Source: CAZVGZ01 sp964627605 (GTDB taxonomy: Bacteria > Latescibacterota > MWCZ01 > CAZVGZ01). Taken from it: a stretch of 64,000 bases of DNA. The position numbers and the translations under genes are program-made. Of this stretch, positions 53,817-63,795 are shown in pieces. The notes under the pieces were generated by a model that was given only the letters and a program-made list of their open reading frames with translations, was not told the origin of the DNA and did no database searches. Location of the stretch: contig CAZVGZ010000010.1 in the NCBI GenBank assembly GCA_964627605.1, positions 33,169 to 97,168 on the forward strand, in the 5' to 3' direction. Every line of letters begins with the position of its first letter. Position 1 is the first letter of the stretch.

Positions 53817-55277
53817 ATGCCCGACGAGATCCGCGAAGGCTTGACGTTCGACGACGTTCTGCTGGTCCCTGGCCGCAGTGAAATCGTGCCACGAGATGTG
53901 GACGTGAGTACCATGTTGGTCGGCGGAGTACGGCTGAATATTCCGCTTGTAAGCGCGGCGATGGACACAGTAACAGATGGGAAATTGGCCATTGCGATCG
54001 CCCGCGAGGGTGGCATAGGTGTAATACACAAGAACTTCACGATTGAAGAGCAGGTAAGCGAGGTCGCCAAAGTTAAGCGCTCAGAGAGCGGGATGATTGT
54101 CGATCCTGTGACGCTTGGCCCTGACCAGCCTGTCCAGGCCGCGCTTGATCTGATGGCTGAACTACACATCTCGGGTGTTCCGATAATCGATGATTCTCAG
54201 AAACTGATCGGAATTCTCACCAACCGAGACCTCAGGTTTGAGACCAATTTCCTCAAACCCATCCGCGATGCCATGACCAAAGACAACTTGGTCACCGCCC
54301 CAGTGGGCATCGCGATTGACGACGCCAAAGAGATACTTTGGAAGAACCGCATAGAGAAACTGCCCGTTGTCGATGAAATTGGCGTTCTGCGTGGATTGAT
54401 TACTGTCAAAGACATTGAAAAGAGAGCGCAGTATCCCAACGCCTGCAAAGACGACCTTGGGAGGCTGAGGGTCGCCGCAGCAATCGGTGCCAATGACGAC
54501 TGGTTAGAACGCGCCCAAGCTCTAATTGAGAGGGGTGCGGACGTGTTAGTGGTCGATTCTGCCCACGGCCATTCCACCAAAGTTATCTCCACGGTCGAAG
54601 CTTTCAAGCAGACATTCCCCGAAGTGCCCTTGATCGCCGGGAATGTCGCCACCGCCGAAGGTTGCCACGAGCTGATCCGAGCAGGAGCTGACGCGGTGAA
54701 AGTCGGCGTCGGCCCTGGGTCGATCTGCACCACACGCATTGTTGCAGGCATCGGCGTCCCGCAGATCACAGCTGTGCTCGACTGCGTGGAAGTGGCGAGG
54801 GCATTTGACATTCCTGTGATTTCCGATGGGGGCATCCAGCACTCTGGAGACATCACCAAAGCGTTGGCATGTGGCGCTAACGCGGTGATGCTAGGCAGCC
54901 TGTTCGCTGGCACCGAGGAGAGCCCTGGGGAGACGATTATCTACCAAGGTCGGACGTTCAAAGTTTACCGAGGCATGGGCTCGGTTGCAGCGATGCAATC
55001 AGGCAGTGGTGACCGCTATTTCCAGTACGACATGGCCGCCGAAAAGCTTGTGCCTGAAGGCGTCGAAGGGCGGGTGCCCTACAAAGGTTCGGTGTCTGGA
55101 TACGTCTACCAGCTAGTTGGCGGCATTCGGGCAGGCATGGGCTACTGCGGCGTTCGTACCATCGACGAACTACGCACGCAGACAAAGTTCATGCGCATCA
55201 CCGCCGCAGGCCTCAAAGAGAGCCATCCTCACGATGTTTACATCACTCGCGAGGCTCCGAACTACCGGCTCGAATAA
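53817..55277 (+). CDS. guaB: Inosine-5'-monophosphate dehydrogenase
   Basis: GuaB oxidises IMP to XMP with NAD+, the committed step of GMP synthesis. From ATG 53817 (AGGAGGAA at 53807) the 486-residue protein starts REGLTFDDVLLVPGRS. It contains two CBS motifs (about 95-205) inserted in the barrel, has Cys304 in GVGPGSICTTRI and the flap region YRGMGSVAAMQSGSGDRYF. The CBS (Bateman) pair usually binds purine nucleotides for allosteric control. The gene stands alone behind a strong promoter and a hairpin-containing leader. It converges with a CocE gene, the stops being 5 bp apart. Confidence 0.97.
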   Translation: MPDEIREGLTFDDVLLVPGRSEIVPRDVDVSTMLVGGVRLNIPLVSAAMDTVTDGKLAIAIAREGGIGVIHKNFTIEEQVSEVAKVKRSESGMIVDPVTLGPDQPVQAALDLMAELHISGVPIIDDSQKLIGILTNRDLRFETNFLKPIRDAMTKDNLVTAPVGIAIDDAKEILWKNRIEKLPVVDEIGVLRGLITVKDIEKRAQYPNACKDDLGRLRVAAAIGANDDWLERAQALIERGADVLVVDSAHGHSTKVISTVEAFKQTFPEVPLIAGNVATAEGCHELIRAGADAVKVGVGPGSICTTRIVAGIGVPQITAVLDCVEVARAFDIPVISDGGIQHSGDITKALACGANAVMLGSLFAGTEESPGETIIYQGRTFKVYRGMGSVAAMQSGSGDRYFQYDMAAEKLVPEGVEGRVPYKGSVSGYVYQLVGGIRAGMGYCGVRTIDELRTQTKFMRITAAGLKESHPHDVYITREAPNYRLE

Positions 55278-55282
55278 GTTGA

Positions 55283-56956
55283 TTACAGATCGACAACCGA
55301 CAGCGTGAGCTTGGAGTGCGTACCTGGTCCGTGTAGAACACTGTTTTTTGCGACTATCGGCTCTGCGAACTCCCATATCGGGGCAAAACGGTTTGGGTTC
55401 GGTAAAATGCGCGGCCATTCACTGCTTGTGACGATGAGCCCGATTTTGGACCCGGCCTCAAACAGATAGGCCGTCCTCCCCAGATCAATACTCAACCTGG
55501 TCGGCTCGCCAGGGGTCAGGGGTACGATCTGATCCCAGCCATCGCGATACCGACATCGAATCGAGCCGTTTGTCAACACAGTAATCGCCCCAGAGCGGTC
55601 CTCAACGCATAGTTTGCAAATGATATCTGTGTCTTCGGCGTCGCTGGAAATCCACACATCCAACCCGATCTCCCCGATGACCGCCAGCGGCGACTCCATA
55701 ACCGCGGTTCGGTAGTAGAGCACATCCGTCCGATCCAGAATCGGCCTCTGGTCGACTGGACCAACGCTGCTGTAACCCCAGTAGACCGCCCCGCCGTGCA
55801 TCGGCACAGGGTTGTCCGGATCATACGAGAAACTGTCTTCACCGGTGCTGTCGGGAGCTACTTCGGACAGCGCCCCATCGCCGCTTTTCATGTTCGCGCC
55901 ACCACCGGATGACAGAAATAGCGTCTTCTGCGTAGCTTCCGGCGGCGGCCAGTCCGAAAAATCCCTCAACCGGTTCTCGCCCATAACGAACAGGCGCACA
56001 GGTGGTTGCGCAGTCCAACCATTGTCGATCTCTTTCAGGTAGAAGTCCAAACACTGAAACTCGTGGGCCATCACATTGACATCAGCATCGGGACCAAACT
56101 CCCAGTCACCGTATCGCGTGTGCGCCTCGCCCGTGGTTCCTGAGTTGATGTGCCCCCACGGTCCCACAATCAGCTTCTGCCCTGTCCTAGCCGCTTCTGT
56201 CGCCCCGTGGTCGCTGATGTTCCGATAGCCCTGAAACTGCCCTCGGTTGATATGGTCGAACCAGCCCGCCATATGGTATCCAGGTACACCCACCTGAGAA
56301 TGCATCCCCGTCAGTTCTACCGATTTCCAGTACTCATCGTAGGTGTCGTGTTCCAACCAAGTTTTCAGAATCGGTGCCACGAATCCGGCCTTTTCCGCTA
56401 TCTCTCCGAAACTGCGGCATTTGTAAAGCGCATACCAGTCCATCCTTCCCTCGTCAGGCTTGTTACGGCAACTCGCATGAGTCATCGCCCACCTGATCGC
56501 ATTCCCCCACGCAAAACAGCCATCGTATCTAAGCCAGTCGGTGAAGTACGACGCTGGCCCGATGGAAGGAATAATGCACTTGAGCGCTTCATGCCCGCCA
56601 GCTGCCGCCGGGACTTGCACCATTCCCAAATAGCTACGCCCCCACAGCCCGATCTTGCCGTTGCACCACTTCTGATTGGCAACCCAATCAAGATTCGCCT
56701 GTCCGTCCCTAGCCTCGTCCACCAGCGGCGTGAAATCGCCATCGGAATCGTATTTCCCCCGACAGTCCTGTACGACATAGGCATATCCCCGCTCGACAAA
56801 TGGCTGTTCGCCGTTGAATGCACCAGCGCCGACACGGTGATACGGCGTCCGAACGACAACCGCTGGAAACGGCCCCGGCCCATCCGGCAAAAACACATCC
56901 GTCGCCAACTCGACACCATCGTCAGCTGGCATCCTCTGATTTATCAACGCTCTCAC
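55283..56956 (-). CDS. CocE/NonD-family hydrolase
   Basis: The 557-residue protein is cytoplasmic-looking (no signal peptide). It has the hydrolase core RTPYHRVG, VVQDCRGKYDSDG, Ser108 in GLWGRSYLGM, GGWFDHINRG with the catalytic Asp, and PWGHINSG with His. The C-terminal jelly-roll begins near 330 (DVWISSDAEDTDIICKL). The typical GxSYxG motif is kept, unlike in the lipoprotein at 2713. The GTG start directly follows the stop of the DUF4268 gene. It is a close relative of the gene at 57952. The substrate is unknown; acyl esters or amides are possible. Confidence 0.9.
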   Translation of the reverse strand: MRALINQRMPADDGVELATDVFLPDGPGPFPAVVVRTPYHRVGAGAFNGEQPFVERGYAYVVQDCRGKYDSDGDFTPLVDEARDGQANLDWVANQKWCNGKIGLWGRSYLGMVQVPAAAGGHEALKCIIPSIGPASYFTDWLRYDGCFAWGNAIRWAMTHASCRNKPDEGRMDWYALYKCRSFGEIAEKAGFVAPILKTWLEHDTYDEYWKSVELTGMHSQVGVPGYHMAGWFDHINRGQFQGYRNISDHGATEAARTGQKLIVGPWGHINSGTTGEAHTRYGDWEFGPDADVNVMAHEFQCLDFYLKEIDNGWTAQPPVRLFVMGENRLRDFSDWPPPEATQKTLFLSSGGGANMKSGDGALSEVAPDSTGEDSFSYDPDNPVPMHGGAVYWGYSSVGPVDQRPILDRTDVLYYRTAVMESPLAVIGEIGLDVWISSDAEDTDIICKLCVEDRSGAITVLTNGSIRCRYRDGWDQIVPLTPGEPTRLSIDLGRTAYLFEAGSKIGLIVTSSEWPRILPNPNRFAPIWEFAEPIVAKNSVLHGPGTHSKLTLSVVDL

Positions 56957-57925
56957 CTACTCCTCCGTCTCATCATTTTCAGGATCGTAGTCACTCACAT
57001 CCAACTCCTTGACCGTCGGGATCAGTTTCTCTTGGAAAAGCTCAAGATTGACCTTCAGCCATTCAAACTGGCGCAGCCAATCGCCTTTTTGTAACGGATC
57101 TGCTGATTCGTACAATCGGATACTGTAGGTCCTCGCCCGCGGCTCCCATTTAAGTTTCTTCCCAACAAGCTGTTCAAGCCGGTTTTCATCCCTTTTCAGG
57201 AGCGAATAAAAAGCTCGCCCGTTGTCTCCTTTAAAATAGAGATCAACGTATATTTTGGCGTCTTTGACATGGATATCTGCACAAAAGTTTACGTCGGTGC
57301 GAGCAGGAAAGAAAACGTAGTGCTTTGGAAGAGGTTTTGGACGACGAAGTCCACTGCCTGAATCCCGAAGAAATTCGGCAAAGTGGGTCCAATATTCGAG
57401 TTGGAATTGACTGGTTTTTGAGACAACTCTATTTGTTACGCTGGTTACGTTTCGGGTCCAGTCATTCGGCGCGCTGGCAACATTCAATTTGGGAGCTATT
57501 GCGGATTTACCAATGCGCCAGAGTTCGATTTCCAGCCCGAAAAAATTCACGTCGATGGTCGTCATTTCATTCAACCAATCGAGCGCGGCCTTGTGTTCGT
57601 CGGTGAATCGTTGGGCCACCCAAACAATGGTGACCGCGTTCAAGCCAGCTGCATATGTCAGCAGTTGCCCCAAGTGGGTGTGATCAGTCCTCTCAAGCTG
57701 ATTCTCTAAAAGAACCCAATCGTCAGTAGCGGTGTCTCGGCACAGTGTGTCTGCTCGAAAAGGGCCCACATCTTTCTCTTGTGCCACCGTTTCTAGCTCC
57801 AACCCGATCGTCCGACCAAGAAGCGCCAGATTCTCTTCTTCAGCCAACCAAGGTGTGAAATCACCGGCCTCATCTGCCCACTGCGCTCTTAGATCAACTT
57901 TCTCAAGTCGCCCAAGATCAGCCAT
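56957..57925 (-). CDS. PD-(D/E)XK-like nuclease-fold protein with DUF4268
   Basis: From ATG 57925 (GGAGGG eight bases upstream; a TTG at 57955 is the alternative) the 322-residue protein has two parts. The N-terminal half shows a nuclease-like core, GPFRAD (Asp59) and WVLLENQLERTDHTHLGQLLTYAAG (Glu74, Gln76), an E-x-Q variant of the E-x-K motif. The C-terminal half matches DUF4268 (HYVFFPARTDVNFCADIHVKDAKIYVDLYF). Relatives are found near mobile or defence genes, but activity is not established. It sits between two CocE paralogues, which is unexpected. Confidence 0.8.
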   Translation of the reverse strand: MADLGRLEKVDLRAQWADEAGDFTPWLAEEENLALLGRTIGLELETVAQEKDVGPFRADTLCRDTATDDWVLLENQLERTDHTHLGQLLTYAAGLNAVTIVWVAQRFTDEHKAALDWLNEMTTIDVNFFGLEIELWRIGKSAIAPKLNVASAPNDWTRNVTSVTNRVVSKTSQFQLEYWTHFAEFLRDSGSGLRRPKPLPKHYVFFPARTDVNFCADIHVKDAKIYVDLYFKGDNGRAFYSLLKRDENRLEQLVGKKLKWEPRARTYSIRLYESADPLQKGDWLRQFEWLKVNLELFQEKLIPTVKELDVSDYDPENDETEE

Positions 57926-57951
57926 ATCGTCAACCCTCCAATTCAACTGCT

Positions 57952-59619
57952 TCAACCAATATCAAGTACCGGCAACACCAATCGCGAAGCCGTTCCCGGT
58001 CCGTGCAGGACGCTGTTCCGTGCCACTATCGGTACCGCACCACTCCACGGTGGGTTCATCGTGTTGTCGTGGGGAATGATGCGCGGGTATTCGCTACTTG
58101 TGATCGTCAGTCCGATGCGTGACCCCGCTGGAAAGACGTACGTCGTGGGAAACAGGTCAATCTCCAGAGGTGTTTCTTCGCCTGGCACCAGCGAGACGGT
58201 TTCGGAATATCCGTTTCGGTAGCGACATCGTTTGCAGCCACGGCTCAAAGAGATGATCCGCCCATCGGACTGCTCGACGCACAACTTCACCACGAAGTCG
58301 GTATCCACGGCGCTGCTGGCTACACACAGTGAGAGCGAAACTTCCCCGACCACCGTCAACGGCTCCCCAAGAACCGGGCTGCGGTAGTAGAGCACATCAG
58401 GCCGTTCAACTAGAGGCCTGATATTGTGCGGTCCTACGAACGTCTCCCACTCATGAAAATCATCTCCCGCGTTCGTCGGAACAGGGCTTTTCGGGTCGTA
58501 CGTGAAAGTGTCGGAATAGTTTGTATCTGGCGGTGAGGTATCCAGAACCCCGTCCCCTAAGCGGCTGTTGGCGCTTCCGCTGGAATTGAGATACCACGAA
58601 GTCATGACCGCATCAGGGGGAGGCCACTCAGGAAGTGACAACCACCGGTTCTCGCCCATCAGAAAGACTTTTGCGGCGGGCTGCGATGTATATCCGTTGT
58701 CGATCTCTTTGAGATGAAAATCCAGCGCCTGAAGCTGAGCGGTGATTATCGGTAGATCCGCTTCATTTCCAAACTCCCAGTCGCCGCAGACGGTGTGCTC
58801 ATGACCCTCTGGCTCAATGGTGTGATGCGCCCAAGGGCCCATGAGCAGTTTCTGCCCTGAGCGTGCCTCTTCAGTCGCGCCCTGGTCCCGGATGTTTTTG
58901 TATGCGATACACTGCCCCCGCGCAAAATGATCAAACCAACCGCCAATATGGAATCCAGGCACACGGATTTTGGGATGCATTAGGTCTTGATCGATTTCCG
59001 CCCAGTAATCATCCATGGTATCATGCTCAGCCCACTGCTTGAGATGTGGCGGTGTCGGCACTCCAACAATCTCAGCCATGGCCTCTGGTGTCGTCTGGGA
59101 GGCTACCTCTTCCCACGAGACGTGAGCCAATGGCGGAGCGGTACGCAATGACTGCGAGAACGACCAACGAAGCGTTGGAGCAAAACAGCCATCGAGCCTG
59201 CCCCAGTCCCTAAATGGCGACGCTGGATTGACGCCAGGTAGGATCAATCGCAACGCTTCGTGTCCCCCTGCGGCGGCTGGCACCTGAACTATGCCTAGAT
59301 AGCTGAGTCCCCACAGACCGATGCGACCGTTGCACCACCACTGGTTCGCAACCCAGTCCAATGTCGCCTGACCATCGGCTGCCTCGTGCCGTCCAGGGGC
59401 AAAAACACCGTCGGATTCGTGTTTGCCCCGCACGTCCTGCGCGACTGTAGCGTAGCCCCGCCCTACGAAACGATGCGCGTGCCCCTCAGCGCCGATGCGC
59501 TGGTATGGCGTCCTGATTAAAACAGTCGGAAACGGGCCAGGGCCTGGTGGCAGATAGACGTCCGTCGCCAGCTCAATTCCATCCTCCATCGGCACTTTGC
59601 GGCAAACCATCACTCTCAC
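57952..59619 (-). CDS. CocE/NonD-family hydrolase
   Basis: The 555-residue protein starts at GTG 59619, with AAAGGAA five bases upstream; an ATG nine bases later is an alternative. It has RTPYQRIG, Ser106 in GLWGLSYLGI, GGWFDHFARG with Asp, and PWAHHTIEPEG with His. The C-terminal jelly-roll includes VASSAVDTDFVVKLCVEQ and GLTITSSEYPRIIPH. It is clearly paralogous to the gene at 55283, with similar length and motifs. No signal peptide is visible. The gene diverges from the MlaF-type ATPase. Confidence 0.9.
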   Translation of the reverse strand: MRVMVCRKVPMEDGIELATDVYLPPGPGPFPTVLIRTPYQRIGAEGHAHRFVGRGYATVAQDVRGKHESDGVFAPGRHEAADGQATLDWVANQWWCNGRIGLWGLSYLGIVQVPAAAGGHEALRLILPGVNPASPFRDWGRLDGCFAPTLRWSFSQSLRTAPPLAHVSWEEVASQTTPEAMAEIVGVPTPPHLKQWAEHDTMDDYWAEIDQDLMHPKIRVPGFHIGGWFDHFARGQCIAYKNIRDQGATEEARSGQKLLMGPWAHHTIEPEGHEHTVCGDWEFGNEADLPIITAQLQALDFHLKEIDNGYTSQPAAKVFLMGENRWLSLPEWPPPDAVMTSWYLNSSGSANSRLGDGVLDTSPPDTNYSDTFTYDPKSPVPTNAGDDFHEWETFVGPHNIRPLVERPDVLYYRSPVLGEPLTVVGEVSLSLCVASSAVDTDFVVKLCVEQSDGRIISLSRGCKRCRYRNGYSETVSLVPGEETPLEIDLFPTTYVFPAGSRIGLTITSSEYPRIIPHDNTMNPPWSGAVPIVARNSVLHGPGTASRLVLPVLDIG

Positions 59620-59786
59620 GGTGATTCCTTTGAAGCGGATCGAAAAAAAACGGCAATATGCGAAATATCTCCAACATCCGGGCCACAACCAACGGCGCTC
59701 GAACTATTCGCGCCGGGAACTGACTCGTACCAGCTCTGATGTTATTGTTGGACTATATTTAGGTATGACATGCAAGATCGGCCTTA

Positions 59787-60641
59787 ATGAGGGTGGCAGC
59801 CATCGCCAGTCAACCGGGCGAACAACCGTCAGCGGAAACCGTATCGTCATTGACGGCGAAATCGGATAGCGATGTTGTCATTCGTGTCTCCAAGCTCGCC
59901 AAGTCACTGGGCGGTCAGCCTGTCTTGAGGAGCGTCGATCTTGAGATGCGACGCGGTGAAACTATCGTTATTATGGGCCGTTCAGGTTGTGGCAAGAGCG
60001 TCCTGCTCAAACACTTGATAGGATTACTTGCCCCCGATAGAGGCACGATAGAAATCGACGGTGCAGACGTAACCAGCGATCGCCGACTCGCCAGAACGGT
60101 CCACAGCCAGTTTGGGATGCTTTTTCAGAGCGGAGCCCTGTTCGATTCGCTCACAGTGGGCGAAAATGTAGCCCTACCCTATCTGGAGAACAGCGATCAC
60201 ACAGAGGAAGAGATCACCGCGCTCGTCGCAGAAAAGTTGGCGATGGTGGGCCTTCCCGATGTCAACGAGAGCATGCCTGCAGAGCTTTCAGGTGGCATGC
60301 GCAAACGCGTAGCACTCGCCCGCGCCTTGGCGCAAGAGCCAGAGTTTGTTCTCTACGACGAGCCCACAACCGGCCTCGACCCGATAATGGCGGACACAAT
60401 AAACGATCTAATCATCAGACTTCAAAAAGAGTTAGGGGTGACTTCTATCGTCGTCACACACGACCTAGCCAGCGCACGCAAGGTTGCGAATCGAGTGGCG
60501 ATGCTCCACGGTGGAATGATCATTTTTGAAGGCCCTGTTTCTGAACTTAACAGCTCCGTAGACCCTCGCGTACGGCAGTTCGTCGAGGGGCAGGCCGACG
60601 GCCCCATCCAACCTCACCCCGACACAAGCACACTCCGGTGA
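59787..60641 (+). CDS. ABC transporter ATPase, MlaF/Mkl type
   Basis: The 284-residue ATPase has Walker A GRSGCGKS at 64-71, a Q-loop MLFQSGALFDSLTVGENVALP typical of phospholipid-transport MlaF-type ATPases, LSGGM at 167-170 and Walker B LYDEP around 189-193. MlaF normally works with MlaE permease and MlaD-like MCE protein. Here neither is adjacent; instead the gene overlaps (GTGA, 60638-60641) an exporter with its own ATPase. The ATG at 59787 has a weak SD, and the first 30 residues are poorly conserved, so an internal start is possible. Confidence 0.87.
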   Translation: MRVAAIASQPGEQPSAETVSSLTAKSDSDVVIRVSKLAKSLGGQPVLRSVDLEMRRGETIVIMGRSGCGKSVLLKHLIGLLAPDRGTIEIDGADVTSDRRLARTVHSQFGMLFQSGALFDSLTVGENVALPYLENSDHTEEEITALVAEKLAMVGLPDVNESMPAELSGGMRKRVALARALAQEPEFVLYDEPTTGLDPIMADTINDLIIRLQKELGVTSIVVTHDLASARKVANRVAMLHGGMIIFEGPVSELNSSVDPRVRQFVEGQADGPIQPHPDTSTLR

Positions 60642-62482
60642 CTTCGCCGAACGACGTCGATCAGCGCGCCAAAGAGACTTCCTCACCAGCTGATTTGCTG
60701 AGAACTGCGGTTCGTGGACTTTCTGGGGCAATCGCCGTCGCGACAACCAGCGCTGCCCTCGCTGGAGCATTCGCAGCGGCGCTTGCTTGGGGCATGGTTC
60801 CCCTCGCTCGTTACGTTCTGGGTGCCTCCGACGGTCCGATCAACTCAGGTGCTCGCGGATGGATGCTTTCTCTGTTGAGCCGCTCAATCGACACCGCAAC
60901 ACCCATGGCTGCTTTGGTGGGCACCGCGATTCTTCTTTTCGGCGTGTATTTCGCCAAAAACCTTTTTGATGCGATCGCCAGACGGACGTCGGCGCGAATG
61001 GCGATCGACATTGAAGCTCGGTTGCGCCGTTCTGCCACGTTCGGGCAGCTCCAAAGACCGCTGGAGTCGGGTTCGCCAGACTCTGGCGACGTTCTATCAC
61101 GTCTTATGGAAGAGGCCGGGAGAGTCTCCGCGTTCGTGGAACTGGGACCCATAAGGCTTATCGGCGACACTGTAACTATCATCGGCCTGTTGGCGACCAT
61201 GGCGATCTTGAGTCCATGGTTGTCATTGACGGTCGTAGCGTTGCTCCCGTTGGGCTGGCTGGCGAGCGCGTTGGCGCAGCAGATGGTGGGGCGTTCGTCC
61301 GAACCCAGCCTCAGAGCTAGAGCGGAGCTCAGCGGACATCTATCGGAACTGCTCAGGGGGCGCAAATGGTTGCTGGCTAACGGAGGTGTCATCGCCTCGC
61401 AGACACGACTCCAAAGCGGCGACGAAATGGCTATCACAACCGCAAAACGGCTTGCGCAGCATATGGCGCTTCTTCCGCCTATTGTCGAGGTGTTTGCAGC
61501 AGCAGTGGGTGCGACAGTCCTGGCGGCTGGTGGATATCTTGTGCTCGTAAAAGGAACGCTTGGCGGTGCCGAACTGATGACGTTTCTGACCGCTTCGCTC
61601 CTCTGCATGGCCCCGATCAAACGCTTGGCAGAGGTCGCGACGCGTTGGCGAGTAGCGAAGACCGCGCTGGAAAGACTCCATGAGATAGCTACCATACCGT
61701 CGGCGAGGTCTTCTTGGCCCGGCACGGCTCCGTGGCCAAAAAAGGCGACCAAGCTGTCTTTGGAGGCGATAACCAAGAACCGTGATGGTCGTGGCGAGAT
61801 TCTATCTGGTGTGTCGTTTACCATGGATGCCGGGACGTCCTATGCCCTGTGGGGCGAGAGCGGAGTGGGCAAAACCACTCTTCTCGATGTCATCGCTGGT
61901 CTGGTGACACCCGATGACGGTCAAGTGGCGGTTGGCGGAGAACCGACGATGAGCCTTTCGTGGCAAGAGCTGCGTAGCAATATCGCCTATCTTCCTCAGG
62001 AGACGTTTCTGCTCCACGGTACGGTCCGCAATAACCTGTTATTCGGAGGTAGCGGGCACGAGGATTGCGAGTTGACAGGAGCGCTTCGCCAGGTTCGGCT
62101 GGGCAAGATTATCGACCTTTGGCCCCTGGGCCTCGACACGTTGATTGGCGAAAAAGGCGACCAACTCTCTGGAGGCGAAGCGCGGCGGCTCGCGTTGGCC
62201 CGGGCTACCCTCAACAGACCCGCAGTTCTACTTCTCGACGAGCCAACTGCCCATGTAGATGCCCAGAGCGAGGCGGTATTCCTCGACGGGATTCTCGACA
62301 TCGTAGAAGACGCTATCGTGGTGGTAGCCACCCATAGAGAATCGGTCGCCAGAGCGATGGATGTAGCTGTCGTGCTGTCAGATGGGAAGGTCGCTCATAT
62401 GGGACCACCGACACTGTTGGCATCAGTGGGCGGCGGCAACAACCATAGGTTCACCGAGCGTTCTACATCTCCCTCTGAATAG
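60638..62482 (+). CDS. ABC exporter, MsbA/lipid-type, fused permease-ATPase
   Basis: The 614-residue protein has about six membrane helices (within 30-330) and a C-terminal ATPase with Walker A GESGVGKT (406-413), QETFLLHGTVRNNLLFG, signature LSGGE (510-514), Walker B LLLDEP and ATHRE (H-loop). It is of the half-transporter type that exports lipids, peptides or drugs as a homodimer. The GTG start overlaps the MlaF-like gene by 4 bp, so the two are translationally coupled. Whether the ATPases cooperate or act separately is unclear. Confidence 0.9.
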   Translation: MTSPNDVDQRAKETSSPADLLRTAVRGLSGAIAVATTSAALAGAFAAALAWGMVPLARYVLGASDGPINSGARGWMLSLLSRSIDTATPMAALVGTAILLFGVYFAKNLFDAIARRTSARMAIDIEARLRRSATFGQLQRPLESGSPDSGDVLSRLMEEAGRVSAFVELGPIRLIGDTVTIIGLLATMAILSPWLSLTVVALLPLGWLASALAQQMVGRSSEPSLRARAELSGHLSELLRGRKWLLANGGVIASQTRLQSGDEMAITTAKRLAQHMALLPPIVEVFAAAVGATVLAAGGYLVLVKGTLGGAELMTFLTASLLCMAPIKRLAEVATRWRVAKTALERLHEIATIPSARSSWPGTAPWPKKATKLSLEAITKNRDGRGEILSGVSFTMDAGTSYALWGESGVGKTTLLDVIAGLVTPDDGQVAVGGEPTMSLSWQELRSNIAYLPQETFLLHGTVRNNLLFGGSGHEDCELTGALRQVRLGKIIDLWPLGLDTLIGEKGDQLSGGEARRLALARATLNRPAVLLLDEPTAHVDAQSEAVFLDGILDIVEDAIVVVATHRESVARAMDVAVVLSDGKVAHMGPPTLLASVGGGNNHRFTERSTSPSE

Positions 62483-62596
62483 CACTCATTCCCCACCGTA
62501 CCCGCACCGAACACGGTTGTTTGGACCAGTACGCCGCAATATCTTATCGGGCGATGAACCGCCAGACCACGCAGACGGTTAAAGGATCAACTCCAC

Positions 62597-63778
62597 ATGC
62601 CCACGCTCAGTCCAGACCAACCCAACGCTGTCTATCCCAAGCACGCTGACGTGACGTTCCGTCTTGAGGGCGACGACGTTATCGAGAGCAGCCGGTGGCA
62701 ATACAGACTCAGTTGGGATGGCGTTGATCCGCCCATAGAAGTGGGCGTGCTTGACTCGGAAAACGAATGGACGCTCGTTCACCGTCCCGATCAGAGCGGC
62801 TTTCTGCGAATCGACGTCAGCGGCGAAACTGATGCTGCGTCAAACGCCAGCGCCGCAACAGCGATCGCGCCAGATCAGATAGTGCCATCAATGCCCGTCC
62901 CTGACGATTTCGATGAGTACTGGGCCACTGCTGTGGAAGGATCTGTTGATAAATCGGCTAACCCGATCATCTCACCGTACTCGGAACTGCCTTCGGGAGC
63001 GCTATCGACAGTGGAAATGCCGACTTCGGCGGGTCGAATATACGGATGGATGATCCGTCCCCACGGCGAAGGCCCATTTCCGGCGGCGGTTCGCTTCCAT
63101 GGCGCGGGAGTATACGGCGCGCCATCGGAAAACATGCACGATTGGGCACAGGCCGGGTTTCTTTCTCTCTCGATAAACTCGCACGCGATCCCCAACAACG
63201 AACCCAAAGAGTTCTACGACTTACTGAGAGAAGGCGAACTCGCCAACTACCGCACCGATGGCCGCGAGGACAAGAACAAGCTCTACTTCAGGGGAATGTT
63301 TATCAGGGCCTTTGCAGCCGTAGATTGCGCGACCCGACTGCCTGAGTGGAATAAGAAAATAGTGAATGTAGACGGGCACAGCCAGGGAGGCGGTCAGGCG
63401 TTGGTGGCTGTGGCTCTCAACCGTCATGCTACATGTCTTTCGCTTTCGTGCCCTACGCATTGTGACCACACCGGACCGGTGATAGGGCGGGTGGCTGGGT
63501 GGCCCCAGATGGTTGAAGTCGATGGAAACGGTCCAAACATGGCGCACGCGACTGCGTGCCGTTACATTGACGGCGTGAATTTCGCCACCAGGATATCTGT
63601 ACCAACTTTGGTAACCGCAGCGTTTTTGGACCCGTTGTGCCCGCCAACCGGCGTTTATGCCATGTTCAACTCTCTTCGCGGTCCGAAATCCATTCGCCAC
63701 GATATTGATGTCGCTCACACCTATACCGAAGAGCACCGGGAAGCGGCATTCAAGTGGGCGAGTGCGCACCTCCACTAA
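62597..63778 (+). CDS. Acetylxylan-esterase/cephalosporin-deacetylase-like hydrolase (AXE1 family)
   Basis: The 393-residue protein has an N-terminal beta-rich part (about 1-90) and an AXE1-type alpha/beta hydrolase. Typical features are MPVPDDFDEYWA near 100, GWMIRPHGEGPFPAAVRFHGAG, Ser262 in DGHSQGGGQAL, FLDPLCPP with Asp345 and a late His (AHTYTEEH). Family members remove acetyl groups from xylan or sugars. No secretion signal is visible, so a cytoplasmic role on imported sugars is likely. A GH2-like gene follows 17 bp downstream. Confidence 0.88.
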   Translation: MPTLSPDQPNAVYPKHADVTFRLEGDDVIESSRWQYRLSWDGVDPPIEVGVLDSENEWTLVHRPDQSGFLRIDVSGETDAASNASAATAIAPDQIVPSMPVPDDFDEYWATAVEGSVDKSANPIISPYSELPSGALSTVEMPTSAGRIYGWMIRPHGEGPFPAAVRFHGAGVYGAPSENMHDWAQAGFLSLSINSHAIPNNEPKEFYDLLREGELANYRTDGREDKNKLYFRGMFIRAFAAVDCATRLPEWNKKIVNVDGHSQGGGQALVAVALNRHATCLSLSCPTHCDHTGPVIGRVAGWPQMVEVDGNGPNMAHATACRYIDGVNFATRISVPTLVTAAFLDPLCPPTGVYAMFNSLRGPKSIRHDIDVAHTYTEEHREAAFKWASAHLH

Positions 63779-63795
63779 CCCACACAAGGATTTTT

